Assembly: GCA_943704425.1 (NCBI GenBank)
Contig: CALSCP010000572.1
Location: 12,601-76,600, forward strand
Direction of reading: 5' to 3'
Source of the DNA: Ministeria vibrans ATCC 50519
Lineage: Eukaryota > Opisthokonta > Filasterea
Length of the DNA: 64,000 nucleotides
The notes beneath the pieces are model-generated. The model was given only the letters and a program-made list of their open reading frames with translations, had not been told where the DNA came from and made no database searches. The stretch's first letter is position 1. Each line of letters begins with the position of its first letter. Made by a program: the position numbers and the translations under genes. Shown one piece after another: positions 29,462 through 42,100 of this stretch.

Positions 29462-29864
29462 TCAATTGAATTGCGAAGTGACTGTGTGTGTTTGGTCTTC
29501 GTCTGATTGTGACTCAGAGTCTGAGTCGCTCTTTTCTTTTTTCTCTTCTTCTTCTTCTTCTTCTTCGTCTTCTTCTTCGCTTTCTTGCCACTTTGACGGA
29601 CTCTGAACGGTCATTGCGATCCCTATGACATACATTGCAGTTAGAGGTAGCAATTGAATGCTTTTTTTTCACGGACCTGAGCTGAGTTTGACAGATTGAT
29701 CGAGTGAATTGATTTGATGTGGCTCCACTTTGCTGACAGATTCGGATTGGGAGTCGATTTCCATTGGTGCAGAGACACTCTGAGTGGACTCAAGTGCAGT
29801 GTTGATTCGCTTCATCGCTATTTGATCCGCTGAAAGAAATCGCGTCAGAAAGTGCGTGTGTGTG

Positions 29865-29905
<41 letters not shown>

Positions 29906-31108
29906 AAAGTGAGAGAGAGTTTTGATTGCTTAAATTTTTTACAATCAATTGGCTCTGTTGAAGAAAGGGCCTTTTCAAGAAGTTCAGTCAATTCAATTGC
30001 CTATACAACACAATACATATGTGAGGACATTGAGGAGAGAGAGAGAAACAAAGTGATAGAGAGAGGAAGGCTAGAGAGAAAGCGACAGAGAGAGAGAGAA
30101 AGGCTAGAGAGAAACAAAAAGATAGAGAAGGAAAGAAAAGAGAAACAAAGAAACAAAGTGATAGAGGGAGAAGAAAAAAAGAAACACAATGATAGAGAAA
30201 GAAGAGAGAACAAAGTGATGATGATCTTCGGAATGGGTACCTTGACCGTCGCAATGTGAAGTGCGTGTTTGAGTGTGTGAGGCGCAATGGGCTGTGCGTG
30301 TGCCGTCGCACCCCGTACGTGCACGCAGCACAATTCACGGTGTGCATTCACTGCAACTGTCACATGTGCGTCGCTGACGGACTCCTCAAGGAGTGTGCAG
30401 TCGACGGCAATCCGTCCGCCTACCAAATTACATCCGATTACAATTATGATAAGTGATAGTGTGGGCACTCGAATGGACTGACCTGAGTCTAGCGGAATGT
30501 GACTTCCCTCGGCGGAAGCAGCGGCCGAGTCGGGCGGAAAGAAAAGCGCAAGGCTGATGGCGACGGGTGAGTGGTGGATGCTCAGTGGAATGGGATTGCT
30601 ACGCTCAAAGAGAGGTTCAGACGCATCAAGTGACTGCCAGAACACATTTTTGAACTGACCGTTCTTTGATGTCGTGCACAACGACTGTTTCGCCATCAAC
30701 AGACACGTCGGGACGTCTGAAGTGTCTGAGAGCGCCCGCCGTGGCGAGCACAGCAGCATCAACGGCATTTCCGTGAAAGTCCAAAACGTGCACATCAACG
30801 CGAAGCGAAAAGACCTAAGAAGACCGTAAAGAGGCGCAATGCGGTCGCAAGACACACGGCACACGGACGCATGCTGACCTTTTCGCCCGCCTGGATGACG
30901 AGAGACTCGACGTCGACGGCGCGTGTCTCGCGGAAGATGCGTTCAAGGAGTCGGTTGAGCTGGACAGCATCGGCGGACGACGCACGCCCGTCGAAGGCCG
31001 GCGACGCCATGGGCGACAGCTCTGCATTGAAGTGGATGATGCCCTCGGTGGGGCGGTCGGCAAAGGGACGCACTACTTCACAGTGGACGTGCGCAACAAC
31101 ACTACTCA

Positions 31109-31151
<43 letters not shown>

Positions 31152-31362
31152 TTTCTGTCATTCCTCGGCTCCCTCTCTCTCTCTCTCTCGACGCCTCATA
31201 CCGTGTTCGTCCCATCGTCACATTGCACTGGCCAGGAGCGGGAAATCCGATGCGGATCCGACGGTAGTCAAACAGATTTCGACCGTCGATGCGCAATCCT
31301 TGATCGAGCAGGCACGATCGAGCAAACTCCTTTTCGCAGTTGGCCAATGGAAGCTCTTTCAT
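29462..31362 (-). CDS. EXOSC9: exosome complex subunit EXOSC9/Rrp45 (8 exons)
   Basis: RNase PH-fold subunit of the RNA exosome ring, which processes and degrades RNA in nucleus and cytoplasm. Exons: 31362-31202, 31101-30879, 30814-30660, 30598-30483, 30419-30241, 30000-29943, 29829-29677, 29622-29462. All phases fit and give 401 residues, near the metazoan length of about 440. It starts MKELPLANCEKEF, followed by RIDGRNLFDYRRIRI, both characteristic of the family. NPIPLSIHHSP and IELTELLEKAL match its later conserved parts. The C-terminal ~100 residues are disordered and acidic (a run of Glu then Ser/Asp), as in animal EXOSC9. Like other eukaryotic ring subunits it is expected to be structural rather than catalytic. 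Introns are CT-rich; one carries the recurrent TATCACTTTGT motif. Start chosen as the ATG before KELPL, which aligns with the family start. It is convergent with the spectrin-like gene. Confidence 0.93.
30043..30215 (-). repeat. intronic CTATCACTTTGTTTC repeats, four imperfect copies
   Basis: The EXOSC9 intron 30240-30001 contains, in sense orientation, repeated CTCTATCACTTTGTTTCTCT units interspersed with CT-rich sequence. They appear on the plus strand as AAACAAAGTGATAGAG at about 30047, 30148 and, more degenerate, 30183 and 30211. Confidence 0.7.
31109..31145. repeat. (CA)n microsatellite in EXOSC9 intron 1
   Basis: A CA array of about 37 bp on the plus strand lies in the intron 31201-31102, close to its acceptor. 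In sense orientation it reads (GT)n. Confidence 0.9.
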
Positions 31363-31492
31363 AGCTATAGGCAATAGATGAAGACCGAAAAAAAAAAAAA
31401 AAAAAACTGATTACTGAAACAATCAATTATCAAACTCAATCATTCCTTCTTCTTATTGAGTGCACAAACAACTTTGTTTTGGTTTAAAAAGT

Positions 31493-32655
31493 CTACATAT
31501 GATGGTGTTGATGAGGAGGCGGGTAGGAACGATAGCCACCGCCACCGCCGCCACCACCGCCGCCACGAGAGTAGTCGCGATCCCGCGACGAATAGTCGCG
31601 ATCACGACCATAGTCACGTCTGTAGCCTCCGCCACCGCCACCGCCACCGCCACCGCCACGGTAGCCCCTTCCGCCGCCGCCACCACCACCGGGAATCTCA
31701 TAGCTGAAGGGGCGGTTGGCATAGAGACGGTGACGCAGGTCACCGACAATGGGCTTGATGTGCATGAAGTTGCAGAAGGAGCCGCGCGTGCACGAGTCCT
31801 GCTCGTATTGCCGGCAGATGGACTCGCGGAAGTCGCTCACCGGCGACAGCTACACACCCATACATACATCATCACCATCGTCAGAATAACTAATGCTTTC
31901 TTTGGGCGTACGCTTGCGTACCTCTGCGTTGATCACTCGCCCGGCAAACCACCGATTGTTAAGACCCTCCACTGCTTTCGACGCATCTTCTTCAAACCGA
32001 AACTTGATGTACACATTGCCCAGCAGATGGTCGCCCTGGTTGTCGCACACGTGAATCTAGAGAGCAAACAAGAAAGAGACGGAATGAGACAACTTGTCTC
32101 TCATATATATATAAAAAAACACGCACACCAGAACAGAAAGATACACCGACACATTCCGCTTACTTCTTCGATTTCCCCGTATTTATCACCCATCTCGAGG
32201 AAGACGTCCTCGTAGAACTCCTAAAAGGACGCTGAGAAGCGCGTTTGAAGGGGAAAGGGCGATTCTTACCTCAAACGCCCTCTCAATGTCGACAGGAGTG
32301 CAGTCAACGACGGCTTTTCCGTCGTGCAGGTTGGGGCAGTACAGGGGGTTCTAAAGAGGCGGTGTGAGTGCGCGTGGGGCGTGCAGGGAAGGCGTGTGGC
32401 GCACCTGCCAGAAGTTTTGCAAAAGGACGACGGACGAAAAGTGTGGCTTAATGTGCAAACGACTGCAGCGGTCGCCGTGGCGGCACGCGCCAATCTTAAA
32501 GTAGAACGAGCAGTTGACCCTGGAATGCGCGGGAAGGAGCGAGGGGGTGAGAGGAGCGAGTGAGTGAGTGAGAGAGAGAGAGAGAGTCACTGATCGTTTC
32601 GACGACGTTACTTGTCCTTTTCACTGCCGTAAATCGAGGCGAGAAACTCGGCCAT
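31493..32655 (-). CDS. U2AF1: splicing factor U2AF small subunit (6 exons)
   Basis: Recognises the AG dinucleotide of 3' splice sites together with the large U2AF subunit. Exons: 32655-32612, 32519-32405, 32350-32270, 32220-32164, 32056-31922, 31849-31493. Phases fit and give 262 residues (human 240). Order: CCCH zinc finger 1 ([20 protein letters not shown]), a U2AF-homology RRM ([34 protein letters not shown]), then zinc finger 2 ([19 protein letters not shown]). The tail, residues about 190-262, is Gly/Tyr/Arg-rich with [20 protein letters not shown] instead of a typical Arg-Ser domain, ending in a His cluster. The start [15 protein letters not shown] matches the family N-terminus exactly in style. 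Presence of this factor agrees with the many GT-AG introns. Its 3' end lies 130 bp from the EXOSC9 start. Confidence 0.96.
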
Positions 32656-32981
32656 TGCGGTTGTCTGTTAGTATAATAATAATAATAATAATAAATAATC
32701 ATAAGTAAGAAAAATCAAAAAGTCAAAAAGTCAAGAGAATATCACATTTCCAATAGTTAGAAAATGTTGAGAATCATAAAGAGCAGCACAACACTAAATA
32801 AACACTTGCGCTGTAGATGTCTGGAGTGGCTCTGGACGAAATTCACGAGAAGGATAATTTATACATTATAACGAATCACATATTTATTATACTTTTCAAT
32901 TTATTCCTATTGTACAGTGGTTTGTATTCTTCTTTAATATTATTATTATAATAATCAGACTTTATTATAGCTCTTTAAGGG
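32656..32981. other. intergenic region upstream of U2AF1
   Basis: AT-rich spacer between the U2AF1 start and the stop of the BspA-type gene, both on the minus strand. It contains several TAATAATAAT-type tracts and no open exon I can recognise. It should hold the U2AF1 promoter and the 3' UTR of the upstream gene. Confidence 0.5.
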
Positions 32982-35233
32982 TTAAGGACAGGTAGAATTG
33001 CTCCAGATCGGTCGATGTTGAGCAAGCCAGGCAGTCGCACCTGTTGCAAACGAAGCTGGCGGCGTTGAAATGAGTGGCGTGCACCAAGTGGACAGATCTT
33101 GGTTGAAGGCAGTCGCAAGGTTAAACATGCCTTCCATGTCAGTTGTACGCGTGGGCGTCCACGCACTGATGTCCTGGTTGAACAAAGATGTCTCTTCAAA
33201 CATGAAACTCATGCTGATCACATTTGACACTGTTTAAGGGGACAGTAGCAAAACAAAAGAGAATGAGTGGGAAATTGAGCGTATATATAATATTATATAT
33301 ATTGTGTGTGTGTGTGTAAGCACGTACCATTCCAACTATTAATGTTTCCATTAAAGTTGGACGAGGAAAACATATGTGACATATGCTCAACCTACGTAAA
33401 AACAAGAATGTCAATAAAACATTCTTTGCGTTTCGCTCTCGTACCGATTTGGTCTCCCACATGTCCAGATTGCCTGAAAAACTGGTTGTGCCGCGGAAGA
33501 AATAGCCCACGTAAAGGGCCTGAAGAGTGAAGAGACAACAATACAAGTAAGGATCACAGAGAAGACGACACGCCCTGTGTTGGTTGTACGCTTTGGAGGT
33601 CAAAGTGAGCGAGCGACTGATTGAACGCGAAGGCGTTGTGAAGGAAGCTGGAGAAGTCAGTGACGCGGGAGGTGTCGAAGGAGAGGAGGGGCTGGTTGAA
33701 GAGACGGGCGTCGGCAAACATGGAGCTGAGGGTGGTGACTTGGCGGGTGTCCCAGGGGACGGGCTGGTTGAAGGCGTAGGCGTGGAAGAAGGTCTGTAGC
33801 ATGGTGATGACTTGGGAGGTGTCGGTGAAGACGGGCGAGTTGAAGGCGGACGCGCTGAAGAAGGTCTGCACTAGGTTGGTCACTTGGCTGGTGTTCCACT
33901 GGTCCAGTGGCTGGTTGAACACGCGAGCCTGATGAAACGTCGACTGGAGCGTCGTAACGCGTGACGTGTCCCAGCTGTTGACTGGGCTGTTGAACAGATA
34001 GCAGTCCTTGAAGGTGGCCACGAGTGTGCGGACGTGCGACGTGTCAAAGTTGCCCACGCCCACGCCTTCAAACGCATGACATCCGTTAAAGAACGACGAA
34101 ATGTCTTGGGCAGACGACGTCTACGCGTAAGGGACAACAATACATATGAGTTTTTCAAAAACGATTTCGTAATATAATAGTTAAGCATTATATGACTGTT
34201 GAGGTCGTACATCCCAAGTCGCAAAGGAAAAGTTCATCTTGGAGCAGCCGCGAAACATGTTAGCAAAGGTAGTGACACGGGAGGTGTTCCATGACGAGAG
34301 GTCGTCAACAAAGCTGGCGTCGCCAAAGAAGGTGCCCTGCATGAGAGTGACCTGACTCACGTCGAGACGGTCCAGACCCGTGTTGGCGCTGAGAGCAGTG
34401 CTTGCAAACGCCCAATCGAGTGACGTGGTGCCGTCCATGTTGAGTGTGTCGCTCGCTGTAATGGTGAGATGAGTGGCGCCCCAGAAGTACTGGCCCGTGT
34501 TGCCCAGCTGGAGCGATCCCCATTGGTAGATGTTGCGGATTTGCAGACGAGACAACTGCGACACCATGACCCAGCCACGAAGTGTACCGGTGATTGTGAT
34601 GTTGTACAATCCGGGCACAGTGTAGGCGTGTGTGGCAGCCACATCGTTGTACGCACTGATCTCATCTTCGGCCGAATTGTCGCCCCAGTTCACGATGAAG
34701 TCGTAGTCGCCAGTGTCCGAGAGCGGGAGCACAACCGTCTCGCCCGCAAAGTCGGTCAGCCAGGACGAGATGAACGGCGGCCCGTCGCATCTCAGCCCAA
34801 AAGGACATGTACAGGTAAAGCCAGAGTCAACTGATGGCGAGCAGTCCGCACCAAAGCGGCAGGGCGACGAGGCACACTCGTCAACTTGTTGGCCGCAGAG
34901 ACTGCCCGTAAATCCGACCGGACACACACACGAAAAGGAGTCGCCGTCGATACACGTTGCCCCATTCTGACACGGCTGAGACACGCATGGCCCTAGGATC
35001 TGTGCCTCCAGGGCGGACACGCGCGCAGTCAGGCGTGCGAGGCGAGACACGACCTCTACTTCGGTCAGTACTTCGTTTCCGTGTACGAACAGTTCAGACT
35101 TCACCAGAACACTCCCATTGGTCCCCAGAGCCAAAATGATATCGCCACCGCTGCTTGATATGCTAGGATCATCGCTCAAGGCAAAAACAGGCGCCAGTAG
35201 AGCGAGAACAAACGCCAAGACGACTCGACGCAT
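32982..35233 (-). CDS. secreted EGF / PKD-like / BspA-type (DUF285) repeat protein
   Basis: Likely secreted or surface protein. Exons: 35233-34211, 34120-33590, 33519-33445, 33391-33328, 33229-32982; phases fit and give 646 residues. The N-terminus MRRVVLAFVLALLAPVFALS is a clear signal peptide. A short heptad-like stretch follows (EVEVVSRLARLTARVSALEAQ), then two EGF repeats (CVSQPCQNGATC..., CASSPCRFGADC...), a PKD-like beta segment (DFIVNWGDNSAED...HAYTVPGLYNITI), and about ten BspA-type units. The last have the signature phi-x-x-x-F-x-x-A-x-x-F-N-x-x-phi-x-x-W-D-T-S-x-V-T, as in the DUF285 repeats of bacteria, mycoplasmas and Trichomonas. No transmembrane helix or anchor was seen at the C-terminus. 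The repeats are split by four introns, so it is a resident eukaryotic gene. Ligand unknown; adhesion or prey/bacterial contact is a guess. Confidence 0.85.
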
Positions 35234-36184
35234 GATGGGAAAAAAATATGAGAGTTCCCTTTATTGATTGATCTTTGGGTTGTGAGATTTTATATGGAAT
35301 GTTTACTGTCGTCAAAAAAATTTCCCCACTCACCTTATCCGTCAGATTGATCAAGTGCACACATCTGTTAGAGTGTCACAGCTGCCCCTACCCACGAAGA
35401 CCTGCCCCTGTCATCCAAGCTTGTTTCGCAGACATGTACAAAAAAACGAAAAAAAAAACTTTCGCTCTCACTGTTCGCTCGCTCCCTTTGCATTTCGTGA
35501 ACTCTGTGCCCTATTCCATGGCTAACATGCTAGCCTGTATCAACTGATGTGCATTTCGCGCGCGCGCTCTCTCTCTAATGAGACTGTCCCGCAGAGTCAA
35601 AAAGCTCTCTGACGTCAAAAAGCATTGCTTTCGGGAATCCAACAGCACAACAGCCTTTTGCGCCATTCCACGACTGCCCCCAAATAGCACCACCTCATAC
35701 GTTCCACCCATGGGTGCCTCGTAGAGCTGTGTGGATTCCTTATTTTGTGTCGTTGTTAAGGGTTCAAATATGTCGGTCACTTTTTCGCTTCCTCTCTCGT
35801 GCACTCCTCATTCCTCTCTGTCGCGCTCCTTCGCCTCCACCACCTCTCTCATGCACCCTATATAAACACCCTGTGCAAGCAATCCGGCCCCCTTGCGCCC
35901 TCCATCCTCTCATCTCGCCCCACTCTGACGTGGCACGGCGGTTTTTCGCCTTGTGGTTAGTTTCCCTTCCCACTCCCTCCCCTACCCTTGTGCTGCCCTG
36001 TTTAGTTGCTGCCTTCTCCTCATCAAATTCCCCTTTGTCCCCGTGTTTCAACACCGTGTCTTTGTCGAATGTGTTTGTGTGTGTGTGTTGTTTTTTTTTT
36101 TTTTTTTGGAATCTTATCACTCAATGCCATTTACTTCTTTTCTGCTTTCATTTGAAGAAGTACAGGGTCACCTCTGGCAGCAAG
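35234..36184. other. divergent intergenic region
   Basis: 951-bp spacer between the minus-strand BspA-type gene and plus-strand adhesion GPCR 1, so it should hold both promoters. It includes a TATA-like octamer (annotated separately), CT-rich runs and a poly(T) stretch near 36092-36106. A 97-codon open frame on the minus strand (35804-35511) has no ATG start and no recognisable family, and was not called. Confidence 0.5.
35859..35866 (+). promoter_or_regulatory. TATA-box-like sequence for adhesion GPCR 1
   Basis: TATATAAA lies in a pyrimidine-rich context about 320 bp upstream of the GPCR 1 start codon. It is the only strong TATA match noticed in the divergent spacer. The long leader would leave room for a 5' UTR or a 5' UTR intron. 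Confidence 0.3.
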
Positions 36185-39100
36185 ATGGTCCAGTCCAGTC
36201 GGGTTCTGTTTCTCCTGGTCGCAACCCTCGTGTTGTGCAGTGTCAGCGCTCAATCGTGTCCCGCTGGCCTCGCCTGGACGTACGACGTGCTCAGCGGGAC
36301 TCCCAACATGCCCACAGACTTTGTGGCGCGCAACATGGCGTTTGACAAGTCGCGCAAGATAATGTACATTGCGGGAGAGGTAACAAACAAACACTAAACT
36401 TCCACAAAAGCACAAAACAAACAATCATCATCATCATCATACTCACTGTGTTCCTTATTATACTCACTGTGTTCCTTATTAGACTGTCGCTTCAAAGGCA
36501 ACGGTCATCGAATGCGCCGCGCCATACTCCAACCCATGCATTGTGCACCACCTGGATGCGTATGTGGGTGTGCCCAATCGTCGGATGAGCGGTGGTCGTG
36601 TCGTCTACGACGACCTCAACGACAAGCTCATTCACGTATCGACCGACGGCGACGCCAACGACCGTCTTGTTGCCGTTATCTGTCAGGCCCCTTCGCTTCA
36701 GACAGCCTCTTGCTACATTAGGTACATCTCGTCTATGCTCTCCGAAGACGATGGCTACGAGCCACATCCGTTTATCGTCGACAAAAAACTCTTTGTGGTC
36801 TCCCTCGTCAACTCGCTCGGCTCGCAACGCCTCGCATTCCACACATGCAGTGGACTGGATGCCTCATTTTGCATCCGCAAGACCATTTTTACGTGGAACT
36901 ACGCCGAAAGCATTGCGGTTGCGGTCAACGCAGACACAAAATGGGTCGTCGCGACGGGCCTTATCACCACGGCCGTGTCTACCTCTTTGTCTACCTCGCG
37001 GCGTCGTGTGTGGGGCGGCACTTCGGACGATCGTCGTCGCGCCAGCTCCACCACACAGAGTGTCGCTGCGTTTGGCTGCAATACATCACCCATCATTAGC
37101 ACAACGGAGTGCAAGCAAGAGCCCCTTATCAACGCCAACGACGAACTGCTCGCTACGACCAGTGCCATCGTTGCGCGCTCCGACAACACCCTCCTCTCCG
37201 TCGCGCGCAACCACCAGAACGAACTGGAAGTGTCCGAGTGCAACACACTCCTTACCTCCTGCTCCACCCGCACCCTTGCCACTGTGGGTCTGCTCACAGG
37301 TGCCCCGGCAGTTCTCTACGACGCCATCACCCAACGCTTGCACATCCTCACCACCCGCCTTGCCGACCGTCACCTCCTTCACACCGAATGCGACGCACTC
37401 CCTTTCACCCTCGACTCGTGCGTCACCACTGATATGTCCCTTGGTGTCTCCTTCGACGACCCCACCGCCACAAGCAGCAATGATGTTTCGCCGCCTCTCA
37501 TCGCACATGACCCAACCGCCGACGCGCTTATATTTTCCGCCTCCGCGCAGTCCATCCCGCACCTGTGGTCCTGCGCCGATACCTCCGCGCTCGTCCCGTG
37601 CGCCTCCAGCCCCTGCCAACACCCCTCCGCTACCTGCACGAATGCCCCTCTCAACCAGTTCTCCGCACCCGGCGCCCTAGCGTTCACCTGTGCCTGCCCT
37701 TCTGGTTTTGCCGGTGCCCTCTGCGACATTGAAGTCGACGCCGCCTTTGCTGAAGTTGCTTCGAACGACATCAGCTCGCTTGCCTCGGCCTCCGCCACGC
37801 TCGTCGAGTTGTCTGAGCTCTCCCTCACGTCTGTTTACTCCGCAGCGATGCATTCTTCCGCTGCCGCCATGCACCTGGTTGCGGCTCTTCAGCACGTCGC
37901 CGATTTCACACTCACCCTCTCGCTCAACCTCACGTCCGTGTTGGCCGAGCACATTGTCGACACGACGCTCGTCTCCGACATTGTCAGTGAGCAGCCCTCT
38001 TCGCTTGCCGAGTCCACTCTCGCAATGACCAATGCGCTCTTGTCGAACAATGCGTCGCGCACTTGGCTCGTCGAGCAGACCAACCAAGGTCCCACTCTGG
38101 CGCGCGTCGTCGAGACATGTCTGCGCACCCTTGCGCTTAACTCTACCTGTAACGCCCCCGTGCCCACCATGCTTTTCCACGAGGCCTTTTCGCTCAACTA
38201 CAAGCGCGTCTCGTCCATGAATGCCGTCACAGGTACCTTCAGCATCAACGGCTCCTCCATCACCGTTCCCGACCGCTTTCCTTCCGAATACGTTGCGAGC
38301 ACGGCGCCCGCTCTGCTCGCCGCCCCTTGCTCTATCCCTCTCGAGCTCGCCGTCTACGCCCGTTCGCCCTTCCCCGCGCGACTCGCTCTCGGTGAGTCGT
38401 CTCTGGGCACCACCGTCTTCCTCGACTCGCCCATCGTGTCCTTCACCGCCGGCGCCGGCTCTGTCTTGGGCCTTTCCGACGACGCGAGCATTGCCATTGA
38501 GCTGACGGTTGGCAGTGAGCTCGTTGTGACGAAGCAAGTCAATGGCGTTGATGTCGAACTGACAGCGGCGGAGCTTGCCGCTCGTCGCGGCTGCTTCTTC
38601 TGGTCGTACACCCTTGACGGCTGGTCGTCCAGTGGCTGTCGCAAGACCCACGAGACACGCGAGACCGTTACCTGCCGGTGCAATCATCTGACTAACTTTG
38701 CAGTGCTCTTTCAAGGTGACGCCACCACGACAGAGTCGCACCACCAGACGAACTCCCCCTCCGCGCACGATGGCATCAACGAGTGTGCGTCTGCGCCCTG
38801 TCTCAACGGCGGAAACTGCACCGACGGCAGCGGCAGCTTCATCTGCGATTGTCCTATGGGCTACAGCGGTTTCCTGTGCGAGCAAAACATCGACGAGTGT
38901 GTTTCGAGTCCCTGCGCGCCCGAGGCCACGTGTGTCTCCAATCTCAACTCCTTTGTCTGCCTGTGTCAACCGGGCTTCACCGGCGCACTCTGCCTTGAGG
39001 ACATTGACGAGTGTCTGTCACAGCCCTGTCTCAATGGTGGCTCCTGCTCCAACCATCATGGCGCCTTTGCCTGTGCCTGTCCTGACACCTTCGAGGGCTT

Positions 39101-42100
39101 TACTTGTGCCGAGCCTTTTGACCCTTGCCGTTCGAATCCATGCTACGACGACGCCATCTGTGTCGCATCACCGGGTGTCAGCGCGAACTTTGTCTGCACC
39201 TGTCCCCCCGGCTTTGTTGGCGTCCAGTGCGAGCAGAATTTCGACGAGTGTGCGTCGCAACCGTGCTTTGACGGCGCCACCTGCGTTGATGGGGTCAATT
39301 CGTTCATCTGTGTGTGTCCCAGCATGCGCTTTGGCCTTCTCTGCAACCAGCTTGTCGACCCGTGTCTCTCTCAACCCTGTCCCGCTACCCATGTGTGTCT
39401 GCCATCGCCCACCACGGTCGCTGCGCACGTGTGTGAGTGTCCCCGTGGTTTCATGGGCACCACATGTGCCATCGAAATCGACGAGTGTGCCTCACAGCCG
39501 TGTCTCAACGGCGCCAGTTGCGTCGACGCCCTTGCTGGCTACCATTGTGCGTGTGCCGCGGGCTGGACCGGCCTCCATTGCACGCGCAACATAGACGAGT
39601 GTGCGTCGCAGCCGTGTCTCAACGGCGCCACCTGTGTCGATTTGCCCAATGGGTTTGTGTGCAACTGTGAGCCGGGACTCGAAGGGACCGTGTGTGACCA
39701 AGTTGTTGACTCCTGCGAGTCGTCGCCCTGTCACAATGGAGGCGCCTGTTCGCTCATTGCGCCGCTGCAGTTGGTATGTGAGTGTCCCATTGGCTACGAA
39801 GGGGTCTTTTGCGAGCGTCAAACCGACTACTGTGTGTCAAATCCGTGTCAGAATGGCGCTGTGTGTGTCAGCCAGCACGCCACTGGCTCCTTTGCTTGTG
39901 TGTGTGCGTCGAGCTTTGCCGGTGATTACTGCCAAGTTGCACTGGGCTATGCGGTTTTGCTGTCCATTGGCGCCGATCACATGGACTTGACGCAGCACCA
40001 GTACGCCGAGGCGGGCCTCGTTGCAGTGGACGTACCGGCCAACTCGCTTGCCGAGACACTTGCGCTCACTGTGGGCGTTGCCGATGACCAGTCGCCTCGC
40101 ACCAACGAGCCCTTTGCGCGTCGTGCCTCAGTCGTGTTTACGCTGTCACCCGCGACGACCTTCCTCAAGCCAGTGCGCATCACGGTGCCCGTGGGCGCGC
40201 GCAGTCGCGCGTCGCGCTTCAGCGTGTTCTACCGTGCCGAGGGCGCGACGCACTGGGAGCGCGCTCTCGAGCCCAGCGAGAACCTCGATGCAGGCACTGT
40301 CACGGCGGGTCTCATGCACTTTAGCGAACTTATTGCTTACTACGAGCCGGTTGACGATGCGTTGGCAAAGGCCACGCAGGTGTTCACCTGGCTCGGCGGC
40401 GTGCTCTCGGTGCTCTGCTGTTCCGCTCTCATCGTTGTCTTCCTGCTGTTTCCTTCGCTACGCACCATTCCCGTCAAGTTCATTATGAATCTGTGTGTCG
40501 CCCTCATTGGTGTCAATGTGCTCTTCTTGGGCGGCATTGACCGCACTGAATCGCGCGCCGGCTGCACCACAGTAAAGCTGGCACTGTACTACTTCCTTCT
40601 CGCGACCTTTTCGTGGATGACTGCCATTGCGTTGCACCTGTACCGGTCGCTTGTGCGCGGTCACAACATCAAAAACGAGAAGCGCATCATGCTGGGTACG
40701 ACCATTGTCGCCTGGCTGGTGCCCGTCGTACCCGTCTTTGTCGTGACCATGATTGACGTGCAGACAGACATGTCGACGACAGGCCAGTCTGTCTGTTGGT
40801 TCACCACCGGCTCTACCCCCAATGCCCTTCTGTACGCCTTCCTTATTCCCGTGGCTGTCATGCTCGCCGCCAACATGATCATGCTTATTGGTTGCTACGT
40901 TGCCCTCGCCAAGAGCCGTCTGCGTCTGCGCCGCCAGATTGGCGAGAAGAACCTTGCCGGTAGCTCACAACTGCTGCGCGCGTGTATCATTCTCGCGGCG
41001 ACTGTGGGCCTGACTTGGGTTGTGGCGTACATTGCGTTGGCTGTGGACGTAAGAGAAATTACGAGAGTCAGATGTTAATTGCATGACGTAATTGAATGTT
41101 TATATATGTTGTAGGTTCGCGGATTGTGGCTGGTGTTTGCACTGTGCAATGGATTCCAGGGAGTGTGGTTGTTCATTGCGTACTGTCTGGGACGTCGAGT
41201 GCGCACCGAGATCCGCAAAGGATTCACGGAGTGGCGCACACGGCAGATGAGTACGTCGGGACTGCGCAAGGGTACGAGTGGAAGTGATGAGGGTGATGTT
41301 GATATTATGGTGCGTGGGAGCACCAAGAGCTCGGGAAAGAGCAGCAAGAAGGAAAAGAAGAAGAGAAAGAAGCGTCGTGGATCGACGACGGAAGAGATGG
41401 ACGACGAGGAGATGCAGCGGAGTATCCAGTATCTGATGCAGAATGAGGAGAGCGGATCGCATTCGTCGTCAGGCATGGGCATTCTGCTGCGTGACATGAC
41501 ACACGGGCGTCTCACGAGTGTATGGGATCCCGAGGAGGTGTCGCGGTCGGTGCGCAACAAGACGGCCAAGTACGATGTGGAGACGGCGATGACCGACTCC
41601 ATGTGGATGGCCATTGAGGATGAGATGCTGCGCGACGAGACGTACAATCAGAGTGAGGGCCTGGACGATATGTCGCCGCGCGCCGGCCGCCTCCAGAGTA
41701 ACCCGGAGTTTAGCGATGATCCCACGCGTGGTCTGCTGGGCGCGTTGTCTTCATCATCGCCGCCCTCCAGTGCGTCGCCTATAAAGCGCTTCAAGCAGTC
41801 CCGCCCCTCCCCCATTGTCACCAGCAGCTTGTCCACTTTTGACTCGGGCTGGAACATGTCGGAGGTGAGCTATTGCGACAATACGACGAACAGCAGCATG
41901 ATGGCAACGCCACCCGACAGCCGCTACCAGCAGTTGGCGCAGGTCGACTCGCCTCTCCCTTCTGCCTCTCCCAAGTCTCCCCGACGCACCTCCCTCTCCC
42001 TCTTTCGCCGCACCAACACCAAATCCTCCTCCTCCAAAGCGCTTTCCAACGCCACTCCCATGCAGTCCATCCCCAGCTATCTTGTCCACAGCGACTCTTC

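Noticed and set aside
35511-35804. 97-codon minus-strand ORF with TYEVVLFGGSRGMAQKAVV.
   Set aside because: No ATG start, no recognisable family, no splice chain to neighbours; situated in a divergent promoter region.
36592-39990. Long alternative-frame ORFs over adhesion GPCR 1 (plus 36592-37680, minus 37677-38969, plus 38698-39594).
   Set aside because: Pro/Arg/Ser-rich shadows of the real frame, which has signal peptide, EGF, GPS and 7TM signatures.
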